Shown here: piece after piece, positions 20,746-30,140 of the stretch | How positions within the stretch are numbered: the stretch's first letter is position 1 | How the letters are laid out: each line of letters opens with the position of its first letter | Source of the DNA: Schauerella aestuarii | GTDB lineage: Bacteria; Pseudomonadota; Gammaproteobacteria; Burkholderiales; Burkholderiaceae_B | Direction: 5' to 3' | NCBI RefSeq assembly: GCF_009866805.1 | Contig: NZ_SIZW01000035.1 | Span: forward strand, 1 to 46,331 | Length of the DNA: 46,331 nucleotides | Notes under the pieces: generated by a model | Told to the model about the DNA's origin: nothing | The model's input: only the letters and a program-made list of their open reading frames with translations | Database searches by the model: none | Position numbers and translations under genes: made by a program

Positions 20746-22528
20746 GGAATACGCTGAAGCTGTAGTGGCTGGGGTGATAGTGGCTGGTCCCCATGTTCGA
20801 AATGCATGTAGACGCCACTTGAAGGACCTGAAGGACGGCAGTAAGCGAGGATTGATCTTCGACCAGGCTGCAGCCGAGTACGCATTCAACTTCTTCGAAA
20901 CGGTACTGAAGCTGTCAGAAGGGCAGTTTGAAGGCCGAGCCTTTGAACTTCACCCAAGTCAGGCGTTCATCATTGGTTCGCTGTTTGGCTGGAAACGTGC
21001 GGATGGTACTCGACGTTTTCGACGCGCTTATATCGAGCAGGGAAAAGGAAACGGCAAGTCGCCTTTGGCTGGTGGAATTGGCCTGATGGGCATGAGCGCA
21101 GACGGCGAAGCAGGCGCCCAGGTCTATGCAGCGGCAGCGAAGCGTGAACAAGCCGGCATTCTGTTCGCTGATGCGGTGAAGATGGTTAAGCAGTCGCCCG
21201 CGCTCAACAAGCGAATGGAGTTTTCCGGTGGTCCAGGGCGTGAGTTCAACATCGCTCATCATGCTAGCGGAAGCTTCTTCCGACCAGTGAGCCGGGACAC
21301 CGGTAAAACCGGCTCAGGCCCGCGTCCGTACTTCGTGCTGGCCGACGAGGTGCACGAGTTGCCTGATCGCAAGATCATTGAAATGCTCGAGCGAGGGTTT
21401 AAGTTTCGGCGCCAACCTTTGCTATTCATGATCACGAATAGTGGGTCGGACCGAAACTCGGTTGCTTGGGAAGAGCATGAACACGCGGTAAAGGTAGCTG
21501 CAGGTCACACCGAGGCAGTCAACGACCCGGTGTTCGTTGGCGAGCCGTTGGACGACACGACTTTCAGCTATGTGTGTTCGTTAGATGATGGCGATGATCC
21601 TCTGACTGACCCGACATGCTGGATCAAGGCGAACCCGCTGCTTGGCGTGACAATTACTGAGCAGTATCTGTCGGAGGTGGTGGCTCAAGCCAAATCGATA
21701 CCGGGCCAATTAAACGGGATTCTTCGGCTTCACTTCTGCATTTGGACTGATGCTGAAACCGCGTGGATGACTCGCTCAACGCTTGAACCCGCACTAGTAG
21801 AGTTTGACCCCAAGGACTATGAGGGAGAACAGGTCTGGATTGGTCTCGATCTCTCTCAAAACCGAGATATCACGGCGCTCGGGGCAGTCGTAAGGACTGG
21901 CACGGACGCCAACAACAAGCCGCTTTTTGACGCCTGGATCGAAGCTTGGACGCCTGGTGACACGATTCAGGCGCGAGAACTACGAGACAAAATCCCGTAC
22001 ACCGTTTGGAAGCAGCAAGGATTTATCCAGGCTCCGGCGGGCGAAAGTATTAACTACAGGCATGTCGCACAGACGCTTGCGGAATACGCAGAGCGGTACG
22101 ACATTCAAATGGTTGCTTACGATCGCTTCGCCTTCAAGCGGTTTGAGGAAGATGTTGATGAGATCGGCCTTGCGCTCGAGTTTGTCGAACATCCCCAGGG
22201 TGGTTTGAAGAAGGGCAAGGCCACTGAGGCAATGCAAAAGGCTGCAAAAGCCAAGGGAGAGCAGGCAGAAGGTCTGTGGATGCCGGGCTCTCTGCGCTTG
22301 CTGGAAGATGCCTTGCTCGAAGGTCGCGTAAGGCTACTGAAAAACCCGGTCCTTGTGTCCGCGATGATGAGTGCAGTGACGGAAACCGATAAGTGGGATA
22401 ACAGTTGGCTCGCTAAAACGCGGTCGATCAACAAGATTGATGCTGCTGTGGCGCTATGCATGGCATTCGGTGCCGCACATGCGGGTGATGCTGTTGTTCA
22501 ACCAAAGTACCAGTTGTTTTTCTCTTGA
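20690..22528 (+). CDS. terL: Terminase large subunit
   Basis: A 612-aa packaging motor and nuclease. The ATPase Walker A-like loop is EQGKGNGKSPLAGG near residue 118, Walker B FVLADEVHELPD near 217, coupling motif MITNSGSDRN near 247. The RNase H-like nuclease has WIGLDLSQNRDITAL near 383. Full length for the family. The 56-bp overlap with terS suggests coupled translation. Confidence 0.96.
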   Translation: MATAKKKIRQTSSLDDRTKEYAEAVVAGVIVAGPHVRNACRRHLKDLKDGSKRGLIFDQAAAEYAFNFFETVLKLSEGQFEGRAFELHPSQAFIIGSLFGWKRADGTRRFRRAYIEQGKGNGKSPLAGGIGLMGMSADGEAGAQVYAAAAKREQAGILFADAVKMVKQSPALNKRMEFSGGPGREFNIAHHASGSFFRPVSRDTGKTGSGPRPYFVLADEVHELPDRKIIEMLERGFKFRRQPLLFMITNSGSDRNSVAWEEHEHAVKVAAGHTEAVNDPVFVGEPLDDTTFSYVCSLDDGDDPLTDPTCWIKANPLLGVTITEQYLSEVVAQAKSIPGQLNGILRLHFCIWTDAETAWMTRSTLEPALVEFDPKDYEGEQVWIGLDLSQNRDITALGAVVRTGTDANNKPLFDAWIEAWTPGDTIQARELRDKIPYTVWKQQGFIQAPAGESINYRHVAQTLAEYAERYDIQMVAYDRFAFKRFEEDVDEIGLALEFVEHPQGGLKKGKATEAMQKAAKAKGEQAEGLWMPGSLRLLEDALLEGRVRLLKNPVLVSAMMSAVTETDKWDNSWLAKTRSINKIDAAVALCMAFGAAHAGDAVVQPKYQLFFS

Positions 22529-22546
22529 GTTCGTTCTAACCATTTT

Positions 22547-22569
22547 GGCCCGCCATGCGCGGGCCTTTT
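22547..22569 (+). terminator. Rho-independent terminator after terL
   Basis: GGCCCGC (22547-22553), loop CATGC, GCGGGCC (22559-22565), then TTTT. Probably attenuates transcription between terminase and head genes. Confidence 0.8.
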
Positions 22570-22587
22570 GCATTTCAGAGGCCAGCA

Positions 22588-23175
22588 ATGGATCGCGCAT
22601 ACAGCGTATTAGAAACAAAGTCTGTGGATGAAGAAGATGGCTTTGTCGTGATCCGCGGCATTGCTTCTACACCTTCCACTGATCGCATGGGTGACATCGT
22701 TGAGCCTCTGGGCGCAAAGTTCAAAACCCCTATGCCTTTGCTCTGGCAGCATCAGCATGATCAGCCTGTAGGACAGGTGACATTTGCGCAGGCGACTGAG
22801 AAAGGCATTCCGTTTGAGGCCAGATTGCCGATAGTGAGCGAGGCTGGGCGTTTGAAGGACCGAGTTGATGAGGCAATTCATTCGCTCAAGTACAAGCTCA
22901 TTGCCGCCGTCTCTATCGGCTTCAGCGCGATCGAAGGTCAAGTTGAACGCCTGAAGTCAGGTGGGCTTCGCTTTAAAGAATGGGATTGGCTTGAGCTCTC
23001 GCTCGTCACTATTCCCGCGAATTCACAGGCGGTAATCACCGCCGTCAAGAGTATCGACCACGAACACCTGGCCTCTGCTGGCCGCGCTGGTGATCGGGGC
23101 TCAAAGCCGGCCGCTAGCGCGGTGGCAATCACCAGCACCGCCAAGCGCGGACCAATCAAAATTTCGAAAAGGTAA
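22588..23175 (+). CDS. HK97-family prohead protease
   Basis: A 195-aa U35-type maturation protease: GIASTPSTDRMGDIVEP, PLLWQHQHDQPVGQV (catalytic His in HQHDQP) and AVSIGFSAIEGQ (catalytic Ser region), then WDWLELSLVTIPANSQA. It cleaves the delta domain of the capsid protein. Start chosen at MDRAYSVLE, 60 bp after terL, with GAGG upstream. Confidence 0.93.
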   Translation: MDRAYSVLETKSVDEEDGFVVIRGIASTPSTDRMGDIVEPLGAKFKTPMPLLWQHQHDQPVGQVTFAQATEKGIPFEARLPIVSEAGRLKDRVDEAIHSLKYKLIAAVSIGFSAIEGQVERLKSGGLRFKEWDWLELSLVTIPANSQAVITAVKSIDHEHLASAGRAGDRGSKPAASAVAITSTAKRGPIKISKR

Positions 23176-23179
23176 GACC

Positions 23180-24604
23180 ATGACCCAGAAGACCATTGGC
23201 GAACAAATCGCCGACCTGGAATCCACCCGCAATGCCAAAGCCGGCCGAATGACGGAACTGACCAACAAGACGTTGGCTGAAAACCGGACCAAGGATGCTG
23301 GCGAAAGCGAAGAATTCTCGACGCTGAAAGACGAGATCAAGTCGATCGATCAAGAACTGGAAGATCTGCACTCGCTGGAAGCCATCAATTCCACCAAGGC
23401 AGTTCCGGTTCCCGCCGTGACCCCGGGTCAAACGAAGGACGCCACTGCAGCAGCTTCGGCCAGCCGTGGCGGCAGCAACATCGTTGTCGTTGAGCGCAAG
23501 TTGGCGCCTGGCGTGGCTTTCGCACGCTTTGCCGGTGTGATGGCGCACACCAAGGGCAACATGCGCGACGCCCTCGACTTCGCTAACAATCGCTTCCCCG
23601 AAGAAAAAGGTATGCACGACATCATCAAGATGTTCTCGCAATACAACTTCGAAGACGTGACCAAGGCCGCAGTTGCTGTCGGCACGACCAGCGGAACCAC
23701 CTGGGCGGCTCCGCTGGTTCAGTACAACCAAATGGCCAGCGAATTCATCGATTTCCTGCGTCCGCAGACGATCGTCGGTCGCATCCCGAACCTGCGTCAG
23801 GTGCCGTTCAACATCAGCATGCCGCGCCAAACCTCTGGCGGCGCAGCGTACTGGGTCGGTGAAGGTCAAGCCAAGCCGTTGACCAGCTTGGCTTTCGACC
23901 AAGTCACCTTGCGTTGGACGAAGCTTGCGACGATTGCTGTGATTTCCGACGAACTGGCTCGCTTTTCTCAGCCTTCGGCAGAAACCATTTTGCGCGATCA
24001 GTTGGCTGCAGCCGTGATCCAGCAAATGGACGCCGATTTTGTAAACCCGGCAAACGCCGGCACTGCCAACGTCAAGCCCGCGTCGATCACCAACGGCGTC
24101 ACGGCGGTGCCGTCGAGTGGTAGCGGCGAAGCATCGGTGAATGCGGACATCCAAGCGGTATTCGCGCCCTTCATCGCGGCCAACCTTGCGCCGACCAACG
24201 CCGTCTGGATCATGTCGGCCACCAACGCGCTTGGTTTGTCTCTGATGAAGAATGCGTTGGGGCAACGCTCCTTCCCGGACGTGAATATGGCCGGCGGCAC
24301 TTTCTGGGGCATGCCCGTGATTGTGTCCGAGGCTGTGGGCAACATCGTCATTCTTGCCAACGCTCAGGACATTCTGTTGGCTGACGATGGACAAGTGTCG
24401 ATCGACGCGAGCCGCGAAGCATCGCTGCAAATGGACAGCGCTCCTGACAGCCCCCCGACTGCCACCACGGTGATGGTCAGCCTCTGGCAAAACAACCTCT
24501 TGGCAATTCGTGCCGAGCGGTATGTCAACTGGCTGAAGGCTCGCCCGGCCGCCGTGCAGTATCTGTCCGGTGTGTCGTGGAACGGTGCCGTAACTGAAGG
24601 CTAA
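23180..24604 (+). CDS. HK97-fold major capsid protein
   Basis: A 474-aa protein from MTQKTIGEQIADLESTRNAK. Residues ~1-100 form the coiled-coil delta (scaffold) domain. The HK97 fold follows, with KAAVAVGTTSGTTWAAPLVQ, the E-loop part and NAVWIMSATNALGLSLMKNA. The C-terminus ends in TEG. Proteolytic removal of the delta domain is expected. Begins 5 bp after the protease stop. Confidence 0.95.
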   Translation: MTQKTIGEQIADLESTRNAKAGRMTELTNKTLAENRTKDAGESEEFSTLKDEIKSIDQELEDLHSLEAINSTKAVPVPAVTPGQTKDATAAASASRGGSNIVVVERKLAPGVAFARFAGVMAHTKGNMRDALDFANNRFPEEKGMHDIIKMFSQYNFEDVTKAAVAVGTTSGTTWAAPLVQYNQMASEFIDFLRPQTIVGRIPNLRQVPFNISMPRQTSGGAAYWVGEGQAKPLTSLAFDQVTLRWTKLATIAVISDELARFSQPSAETILRDQLAAAVIQQMDADFVNPANAGTANVKPASITNGVTAVPSSGSGEASVNADIQAVFAPFIAANLAPTNAVWIMSATNALGLSLMKNALGQRSFPDVNMAGGTFWGMPVIVSEAVGNIVILANAQDILLADDGQVSIDASREASLQMDSAPDSPPTATTVMVSLWQNNLLAIRAERYVNWLKARPAAVQYLSGVSWNGAVTEG

Positions 24605-24611
24605 GTAAACA

Positions 24612-24638
24612 GGGGCGCTCCTAGTGGGCGCCCTTTCT
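24612..24638 (+). terminator. Terminator-like hairpin after the capsid gene
   Basis: GGGCGC (24613-24618) pairs with GCGCCC (24628-24633), followed by TTTCTT. It may reduce expression of downstream genes relative to capsid. Confidence 0.7.
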
Positions 24639-24654
24639 TAATCAAGGACGAATC

Positions 24655-24891
24655 ATGAGCTCAATCAAAATGGTGGCATTGCGAAAGCATCCGTTCGGCA
24701 CTGGTGAGCGCGAGGCTGGCGAGGAATACACCGCGAACGCGGACGAGGCCTCCATTCTGACTGCACTTAAGTGGGCTAAGCCGGTCAAGTCTGAGAAAGC
24801 AGAGGCGACGGTGGCCAAGAAAGATTTGGACGCTGAAGCAAGCGAGAAGAAACGAGCATATCAGCGGCGAGATCTCAAGGCTAAGGACTGA
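24655..24891 (+). CDS. Small head-region protein (78 aa)
   Basis: Reads MSSIKMVALRKHPFGTGERE, then EYTANADEASILTALKWAKP and a very charged tail (KKDLDAEASEKKRAYQRRDL). Similar small proteins occur next to capsid and portal genes in tailed phages. Function unknown. Confidence 0.65.
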   Translation: MSSIKMVALRKHPFGTGEREAGEEYTANADEASILTALKWAKPVKSEKAEATVAKKDLDAEASEKKRAYQRRDLKAKD

Positions 24892-24892
24892 A

Positions 24893-26245
24893 ATGCGCTT
24901 GTTCGGCTTGGAGATCAAGCGAGCCCACCTCGCACCTGCTGGAGACAGTCGCGGCTGGTTTCCTACTGTGCGTGAGCCGTACATGGGCGCATGGCAGCGC
25001 AACGACGAATGGACTGTGGAAACAGTCTTCTCGCATCCGATCGTCTACGCCTGCATCACCCAGATCTCCAGCGACATCGGAAAACTTCGCGCCAAGTTGG
25101 TTGAACTGGATAACGATGGAATCTGGAACGAGACGACTAGCGCTGCATTCAGCCCGGTCTTAAAGCGACCAAATCGCTACCAGAACCATATTCAGTTCAA
25201 ACAATGGTGGTTCATGTCGAAGCTTAGCCGTGGCAATACGTATGCCATCAAACAGCGCGACAACCGTGGCGTGGTCACGGCGCTCTACATTCTTGACCCA
25301 ACGAAAGTTCAGCCGTTGGTGAGTCCTGACGGGTCGATCTTCTATCAGCTATCGGTCGATAACTTGAATGGAATCACTGAAGAGGCAGCCGTTGCGGTTC
25401 CCGCACGAGAGATCATTCATGATCGCATGTGCCCAGTATTCCATCCTCTGATGGGTGTATCGCCGCTGTTTGCAGGTGGTATTCCGGCCCATCTTGGCTT
25501 GAAGATCATCAATGACTCGATGAACTTCTTTGCGAATGGCGCTAATCCAGGTGGTGTACTGACGGCGCCGGGTTCAATTAGCGATGAGACCGCCAAGCGT
25601 CTTCAGGAGAAGTGGACAGCTAACTTCACCGGTGAGAACGCTGGAAAGGTCGCTGTAATGGGCGACGGGTTGAAGTATGAGCCTATGCGCATGACGGCGG
25701 TTGACGCTCAGACGACTGAACAGTCTCGCCGGCTTGATGAATATATCTGTTCGACCTTTCATATGCCCGCGTATTTGGTCGGCGTCGGATCGGCCCCGGC
25801 CGGCAAGAAACCTGGTGAGTTAAAGCAAGACTATTACGACGAATGCCTTCACTCTCTGATCGAAGAATTCGAGCTTTGCATGGACGAAGGATTGTCCATG
25901 CCAGAGCGCTATGCGACCGAACTGGATCTGGATGTACTTCTCCGAATGGATGAGGCTACCCAAGTCACTACTCTTGCAGCGGCAGTGGGCGGTTCGATCA
26001 TGGCGCCAAACGAAGCTAGGAAGCGTTTGAACATGAAAAAGATCGTTGGCGGCGATACGGTCTATCTACAACAGCAGAACTACAGCTTGGCGGCCTTGGA
26101 CGAGCGCGACAAGACTAATCCGCTAGCTGCGCAGCCGCCAGCGCCGGTGGTCGAACCGAACGAATATGACGACGAAGAATTGGCCGCCGAAGAGACGCGA
26201 CAATTCTTGGCACTGTTCCAGAAAGGGCTTACCCATGCGGCTTGA
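24893..26245 (+). CDS. Phage portal protein (HK97 type)
   Basis: A 450-aa portal: TVETVFSHPIVYACITQISS near residue 43, WWFMSKLSRGNTYAIKQRDN, then HDRMCPVFHPLMGVSPLF and AGKKPGELKQDYYDECLHSL. It forms the dodecameric channel for DNA entry. It lies after the capsid gene instead of before the protease, an unusual order. The last 11 bp overlap the collagen-like gene. Confidence 0.94.
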   Translation: MRLFGLEIKRAHLAPAGDSRGWFPTVREPYMGAWQRNDEWTVETVFSHPIVYACITQISSDIGKLRAKLVELDNDGIWNETTSAAFSPVLKRPNRYQNHIQFKQWWFMSKLSRGNTYAIKQRDNRGVVTALYILDPTKVQPLVSPDGSIFYQLSVDNLNGITEEAAVAVPAREIIHDRMCPVFHPLMGVSPLFAGGIPAHLGLKIINDSMNFFANGANPGGVLTAPGSISDETAKRLQEKWTANFTGENAGKVAVMGDGLKYEPMRMTAVDAQTTEQSRRLDEYICSTFHMPAYLVGVGSAPAGKKPGELKQDYYDECLHSLIEEFELCMDEGLSMPERYATELDLDVLLRMDEATQVTTLAAAVGGSIMAPNEARKRLNMKKIVGGDTVYLQQQNYSLAALDERDKTNPLAAQPPAPVVEPNEYDDEELAAEETRQFLALFQKGLTHAA

Positions 26246-26984
26246 TATGAAGATGTTGGCCGATGGCTTGGTTGAAGTCGTTAAAGGCTATGTCGCGGGT
26301 GTCAAAGAATCCTTAAGCGGCAGGATCGACGCTATCGAACGCACCATAGCGGAATTACCCTCGCCTCGGGCCGGGGAGCCGGGCAAGGACGGCGTCGATG
26401 GAAAAGATGCGACGCCGTTAGACGAGGGTGTCGTTATCGAAAACATTCTGGCCCGCATTCCAATTCCTTCCAATGGTAAAGACGGCGCGCCTGGTATTGA
26501 CGGCAAAGATGGCAAGGACGGCTCGAGTTTCACCATTGACGATGCAAAGAACCTACTCGACGGCCATTTGGCCCGATGGGAACTAGATTTCGAAAGACGC
26601 GCAAACGAGACTCTGCAACGAGCGATTGATCGGCTGGAAAAGCCCAAAGACGGCATTAATGGGGCTGATGGAAAGGATGGCTTGGATGGGCTCGGCTTCG
26701 ATGACATGACCATCGAACATGACGGCGAGCGAGGTTTCTGCATGACGTTTGCAGCTGGTGAAAAGACGAAACGGTTTGAGTTCACCATCCCCGTAGTGAT
26801 TGACCGCGGCTTTTACAAGGAAGGCGAATCTTTCGAGAAGGGCGACGGGGTGACTTTTGGTGGCAGCTATTGGATCTCTCAAGCGGTGACGCGTAGCAAG
26901 CCTGAAATTGGCAATCCTGATTGGCGCCTTGCGGTAAAGAAAGGTCGAGATGCCAAGAACAGTGTCGAGGTGGGCAAGAAATGA
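26235..26984 (+). CDS. Collagen-like protein between portal and connector (249 aa)
   Basis: Coiled-coil N-terminus (VVKGYVAGVKESLSGRIDAI), then broken Gly-X-Y blocks (GKDGVDGKDATP, GKDGAPGIDGKDGKDG, GINGADGKDGLDG). The C-terminal beta domain ends with FYKEGESFEKGDGVTFGGSY, like a small carbohydrate-binding fold. Location and collagen repeats suggest a head-surface fibre or decoration. Start at 26235 overlaps the portal end. Confidence 0.78.
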   Translation: MRLDMKMLADGLVEVVKGYVAGVKESLSGRIDAIERTIAELPSPRAGEPGKDGVDGKDATPLDEGVVIENILARIPIPSNGKDGAPGIDGKDGKDGSSFTIDDAKNLLDGHLARWELDFERRANETLQRAIDRLEKPKDGINGADGKDGLDGLGFDDMTIEHDGERGFCMTFAAGEKTKRFEFTIPVVIDRGFYKEGESFEKGDGVTFGGSYWISQAVTRSKPEIGNPDWRLAVKKGRDAKNSVEVGKK

Positions 26985-27340
26985 TCACCCTTGTGACTCT
27001 AGAAGATGCCAAAGCGCATCTCCGCATTGATTCCGATGACGACGACGCTGACTTGCTATTGAAGATTGGCGCGGCTTCCTCATCGGTCTTGAACTACATG
27101 AAGAGCGGGGTTGTCTTCGAGCCCAAACGAGATGCATCGGGTAGCGTTGAGCTTGATGCAGATGGCAACGTTGTATACACCCGCGATGTGCGCTTTGAAG
27201 TCCGCGCAGCCGTATTGCTGATGTTGGGCTTTCTTTTCAAGAACCGCGACGACGATGCTGATTCAGCTTTCGAGCCAGGTTATCTACCGCGTCCTGTGAC
27301 AGCACTGCTTTATCCACTTCGCGATCCGGCGCTTGCGTGA
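26981..27340 (+). CDS. Head-tail connector protein (gp6-like)
   Basis: A 119-aa protein from MITLVTLEDAKAHLRIDSDD, the DNA-packaging/connector family hallmark (VxLEDAKxHLRID). Helical, with AVLLMLGFLFKNRDD near the C-terminus. It docks under the portal ring. ATGA overlap on the left. Confidence 0.9.
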   Translation: MITLVTLEDAKAHLRIDSDDDDADLLLKIGAASSSVLNYMKSGVVFEPKRDASGSVELDADGNVVYTRDVRFEVRAAVLLMLGFLFKNRDDDADSAFEPGYLPRPVTALLYPLRDPALA

Positions 27341-27681
27341 TGCCTTTGTCCTCAGGAAAGTTGCGGCACCGGGTAGTTATCCAAAGGCAGCAGAACACGC
27401 AGGACCCGGACACCGGTGACTTGACCACGACTTGGGTGGATCTAGCGAGCGTTTGGGCGTCGATCGAGCCTCTGTCGGCGCGTGAATTTGTCCAGTCGTC
27501 AGCTACGCAGTCGAACATCACCGCAAGAGTCACGATCCGATATAGAAAGGGAATCGATGCGACGATGCGTATCCTTCACAGGGAAAAAATCTACGGAATT
27601 GAAGGTGTATTGGCCGACAAAGATAGCGGCCTTGAATACTTGACCCTGCCGTGCAGTGAAGGCGTAGGCCAAGGACTTTAG
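27340..27681 (+). CDS. Head closure/head-tail adaptor protein
   Basis: A 113-aa beta-barrel adaptor: GKLRHRVVIQRQQNTQDPDT, then WVDLASVWASIEPLSAREFV and HREKIYGIEGVLADKDSGLE, as in phage head-tail joining proteins. The ATG at 27340 overlaps the previous stop. Confidence 0.9.
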   Translation: MPLSSGKLRHRVVIQRQQNTQDPDTGDLTTTWVDLASVWASIEPLSAREFVQSSATQSNITARVTIRYRKGIDATMRILHREKIYGIEGVLADKDSGLEYLTLPCSEGVGQGL

Positions 27682-27689
27682 GAGCGGTC

Positions 27690-28013
27690 ATGCCAGATAT
27701 TGTCGCAAGAGGTGGTTTGCCTGGGAATGTGGCTGCTAACAAGCGCTACAAAGATATGGGCGACGGAACGTACGCTGAGGTTGTCGCTTTGGGCGGTAAG
27801 GGTGGCCTCGTTGCTGTCTGCCTGTACAACATGGCTACTAACGGCGACGTTTTCGCCGCTGATTCTCAGACCGCCTACACCTACGATGAGTCTGGTGTGA
27901 ACATTACATCGATCACCAAGACAACGTTTGACGGTATTTCCTACAAGCAAACCTGGACTCGAGACGCGATGTCGCAGCTCTCGTTGAAGTCTGGCTGGGT
28001 GCGACAGCCATGA
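27690..28013 (+). CDS. Hypothetical structural protein (107 aa)
   Basis: Begins [20 protein letters not shown]. Beta-rich with repeated aromatic turns ([32 protein letters not shown]). Lies between adaptor and collagen-like genes and overlaps the latter by 4 bp. Resembles small units that accompany fibre proteins, but no family is recognised. Confidence 0.6.
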   Translation: MPDIVARGGLPGNVAANKRYKDMGDGTYAEVVALGGKGGLVAVCLYNMATNGDVFAADSQTAYTYDESGVNITSITKTTFDGISYKQTWTRDAMSQLSLKSGWVRQP

Positions 28014-28741
28014 ATCAAATCAACGAGCAGTTTGAACAAGTCAATGCTTTCCCAAGCATGAGCAAAGCACCTGGAAATATTCCGGTTGCAGGTCCCCGTG
28101 GCGCCAGCGCCTATGACGTGGCCGTGGGCTTGGGGTGGTCAGGCACCGAAGCAGAGTGGCTAGCTTCGTTGAATGGCACTGATGGTAAGGATGGGCAGCC
28201 TGGACAAGACGGTCAGCAAGGCGTAGCCGGCCCTGTCGGGCCTACTGGCCCAAAGGGTGAGCAGGGTGAGCGTGGCCCTCAAGGCCCAGCCGGCGAGCAA
28301 GGTATCCCAGGCGCTGTCGGCGCGAAAGGCGAAACAGGATCAATTGGGGCCACTGGTGCGCCTGGCGCTGCTGGGCCGAAGGGTGATGCCGGGGCAACCG
28401 GCGTTCAGGGGCCGCAAGGCGCAACTGGTCCGCAAGGTATTCCCGGCGCCAAAGGTGATGCTGGCCCTTCGCCACTAGTGACGCTCGGCAATATTACGGT
28501 CACGCAGACCGCGACGGTAGCAATTGCTGCTGGTGTTCGCACATTGACGTTCACGGGCGTATCGGGCCTGCAGGCTGGGGACAATGTGCTGCTGTTCCCG
28601 ACCAGCCCGCTTCCTGCCGGCGTTGCGATTCACAGCGCGATCGCCACCGCTAACGGAACGTTGCAAGTGACGCTTACAGCGCCATTGTTGGCGATCGGTG
28701 GCACGTACTCGATCCCCTGCCGCGTCGTGGTGCTTCGGTGA
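28010..28741 (+). CDS. Collagen-like fibre protein (243 aa)
   Basis: The N-terminus ([20 protein letters not shown]) contains the [20 protein letters not shown] segment often found at the start of phage fibres. About 30 Gly-X-Y triplets follow (residues ~55-152), and then a compact beta C-terminus ([20 protein letters not shown]). Sits within head-tail joining genes rather than with tail fibres. Could be a head fibre. Overlaps both neighbours. Confidence 0.8.
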   Translation: MNQINEQFEQVNAFPSMSKAPGNIPVAGPRGASAYDVAVGLGWSGTEAEWLASLNGTDGKDGQPGQDGQQGVAGPVGPTGPKGEQGERGPQGPAGEQGIPGAVGAKGETGSIGATGAPGAAGPKGDAGATGVQGPQGATGPQGIPGAKGDAGPSPLVTLGNITVTQTATVAIAAGVRTLTFTGVSGLQAGDNVLLFPTSPLPAGVAIHSAIATANGTLQVTLTAPLLAIGGTYSIPCRVVVLR

Positions 28742-29232
28742 AGGTTGAGGTCAAACTGCAAGGTGCTGATGGGTTGCTCGGCATGCTGCAGTCGATGCCG
28801 GCCGAAGTCGTATCGAAGCGTGGCGGACCTGTAAAGCTGGCGCTTGCTAAGGGAGCCCGGATCATCCGGGACGAAGCTCGAAAGAATGTGAAGGTGGCTG
28901 TTGCTCAGAACGGCAGCCTTGAATCGACCGGATTGCTTGAAAAGAACGTTATTGCCAGCCGCGGCAAGGCGCCGTCTGGCGGGAAGGGTGAGCGATATCT
29001 CGTGCGAGTGAAGCGCAAGACCTACCCAAAACTGCGCGGCAAGAAGCCAACGACGACGCTTCAAACCGCGAATCTTATGGAATATGGCTCGAGCCACCAG
29101 CCCGCAACGCCGTGGTTGCGACCCGCAGTGCAATTGAAGGGTCAACAAGCCATTGAGACGATCGTTTCCGATTTGAGCAAGCGCATCGAGAAGGTTGCAG
29201 CTCAATTGGCGAAAGAAAAGGGGATGAAGTAA
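28738..29232 (+). CDS. HK97 gp10-like tail completion protein
   Basis: A 164-aa protein, GTG start overlapping the previous stop. [20 protein letters not shown], then [18 protein letters not shown] and [20 protein letters not shown] are the gp10 family signatures. It helps join tail tube to the head completion ring. Confidence 0.88.
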   Translation: MKVEVKLQGADGLLGMLQSMPAEVVSKRGGPVKLALAKGARIIRDEARKNVKVAVAQNGSLESTGLLEKNVIASRGKAPSGGKGERYLVRVKRKTYPKLRGKKPTTTLQTANLMEYGSSHQPATPWLRPAVQLKGQQAIETIVSDLSKRIEKVAAQLAKEKGMK

Positions 29233-29603
29233 TGCTGGCGCCGGTATTCAAGACGCTGAATGTGCCTGCTGTCGCTGCTTTGGTTGGCACGCCGTTGCGA
29301 ATCTACGACTTCGACAGCGCACCGCAAGGAGTTCAGACGCCTTACATAACTTGGCTCGATGTTTCCGGCCAACCGTTTGACAACATCAGCGAAGCGCCGC
29401 AGGGCGATTTCGACACTATCCAGATCAATTGCTACACCGGTCCTGCTGACGATAGCCGTGCCCAGGCACGTGCACTGGCGTTGGCCGTCCGTAACGCATT
29501 GGATGCAGCCTTGATTCACAACCGCACGATCATCACGACGCGCGAGACAGACACACAGCTTTTCCGGGTTTCGATCGAAGCCGACTTTATCCACAACCGA
29601 TAA
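29232..29603 (+). CDS. Tail completion protein (DUF3168/gp17-like)
   Basis: A 123-aa protein: [20 protein letters not shown], then TPYITWLDVSGQPFDNISEA and DTIQINCYTGPADDSRAQAR, as in DUF3168 tail terminators. Coupled to gp10 by TAATG. Caps the tail tube. Confidence 0.85.
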   Translation: MLAPVFKTLNVPAVAALVGTPLRIYDFDSAPQGVQTPYITWLDVSGQPFDNISEAPQGDFDTIQINCYTGPADDSRAQARALALAVRNALDAALIHNRTIITTRETDTQLFRVSIEADFIHNR

Positions 29604-29623
29604 GCCAACACCACGTTGCATAT

Positions 29624-29650
29624 GCCCGCCTTGAGCGGGCTTTTTCTTTT
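29624..29650 (+). terminator. Rho-independent terminator
   Basis: GCCCGC (29624-29629) and GCGGGC (29635-29640), followed by TTTTTCTTTT. Placed between the tail terminator and tail tube genes. Confidence 0.85.
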
Positions 29651-29660
29651 GGAGCCCGAT

Positions 29661-30140
29661 ATGGAACTCAAGACTGCCGGCACGCATTTGTACTTGCTGG
29701 ATCCCGATAGCCCGACCACGCCCATCAAGTTCAAGTGCCCCACCGGTATCACCGGCGTGACCACGGGCGCCCGCAGTCGTATCGACACGACTTGCCTGGA
29801 TGAAACCGACGAGATGAGCTACGCATCTGGTCTGGGTGATCCGGGCACGGTATCGGTACCGTTCATCCTCGATTCGGAAGATGGCAGCCATCAGCGCATC
29901 TTCGAATTGAAGAAGACCAGCGAGAACCTGAAATGGATCATCGGCTTTTCCGATGGCACTTCGGTTCCCACCGCGGCGGCAGGTGCGCTGGTGCCAGGCG
30001 CAGATCGCTCGTGGTTGGCGTTCACGGCCTACATCGCCGATCTGGACATCGATGTCGCCAATAACGAAGTCGTGCGCGGCACGATGACGTTGCAGCGTTC
30101 TGGTGGCTACACCCTGACGTGGAAGGAGCCGGCCGTATGA
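29661..30140 (+). CDS. Major tail tube protein
   Basis: A 159-aa protein from MELKTAGTHLYLLDPDS. It has the tube-protein segment SRIDTTCLDETDEMSYASGL, then SVPFILDSEDGSHQRIFELK and a closing strand NEVVRGTMTLQRSGGYTLTW. Forms the hexameric rings of the tail. Start at 29661 follows GGAG. Confidence 0.87.
   Translation: MELKTAGTHLYLLDPDSPTTPIKFKCPTGITGVTTGARSRIDTTCLDETDEMSYASGLGDPGTVSVPFILDSEDGSHQRIFELKKTSENLKWIIGFSDGTSVPTAAAGALVPGADRSWLAFTAYIADLDIDVANNEVVRGTMTLQRSGGYTLTWKEPAV

Noticed and set aside
23156-24490. 444-aa antisense ORF across the capsid gene
   Set aside because: It is a shadow of the capsid coding frame with Arg/His-rich composition and no start signal.
26288-26788. Antisense Ser/Pro-rich ORF in the collagen-like gene
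   Set aside because: Produced by reading the Gly-X-Y codons backwards.
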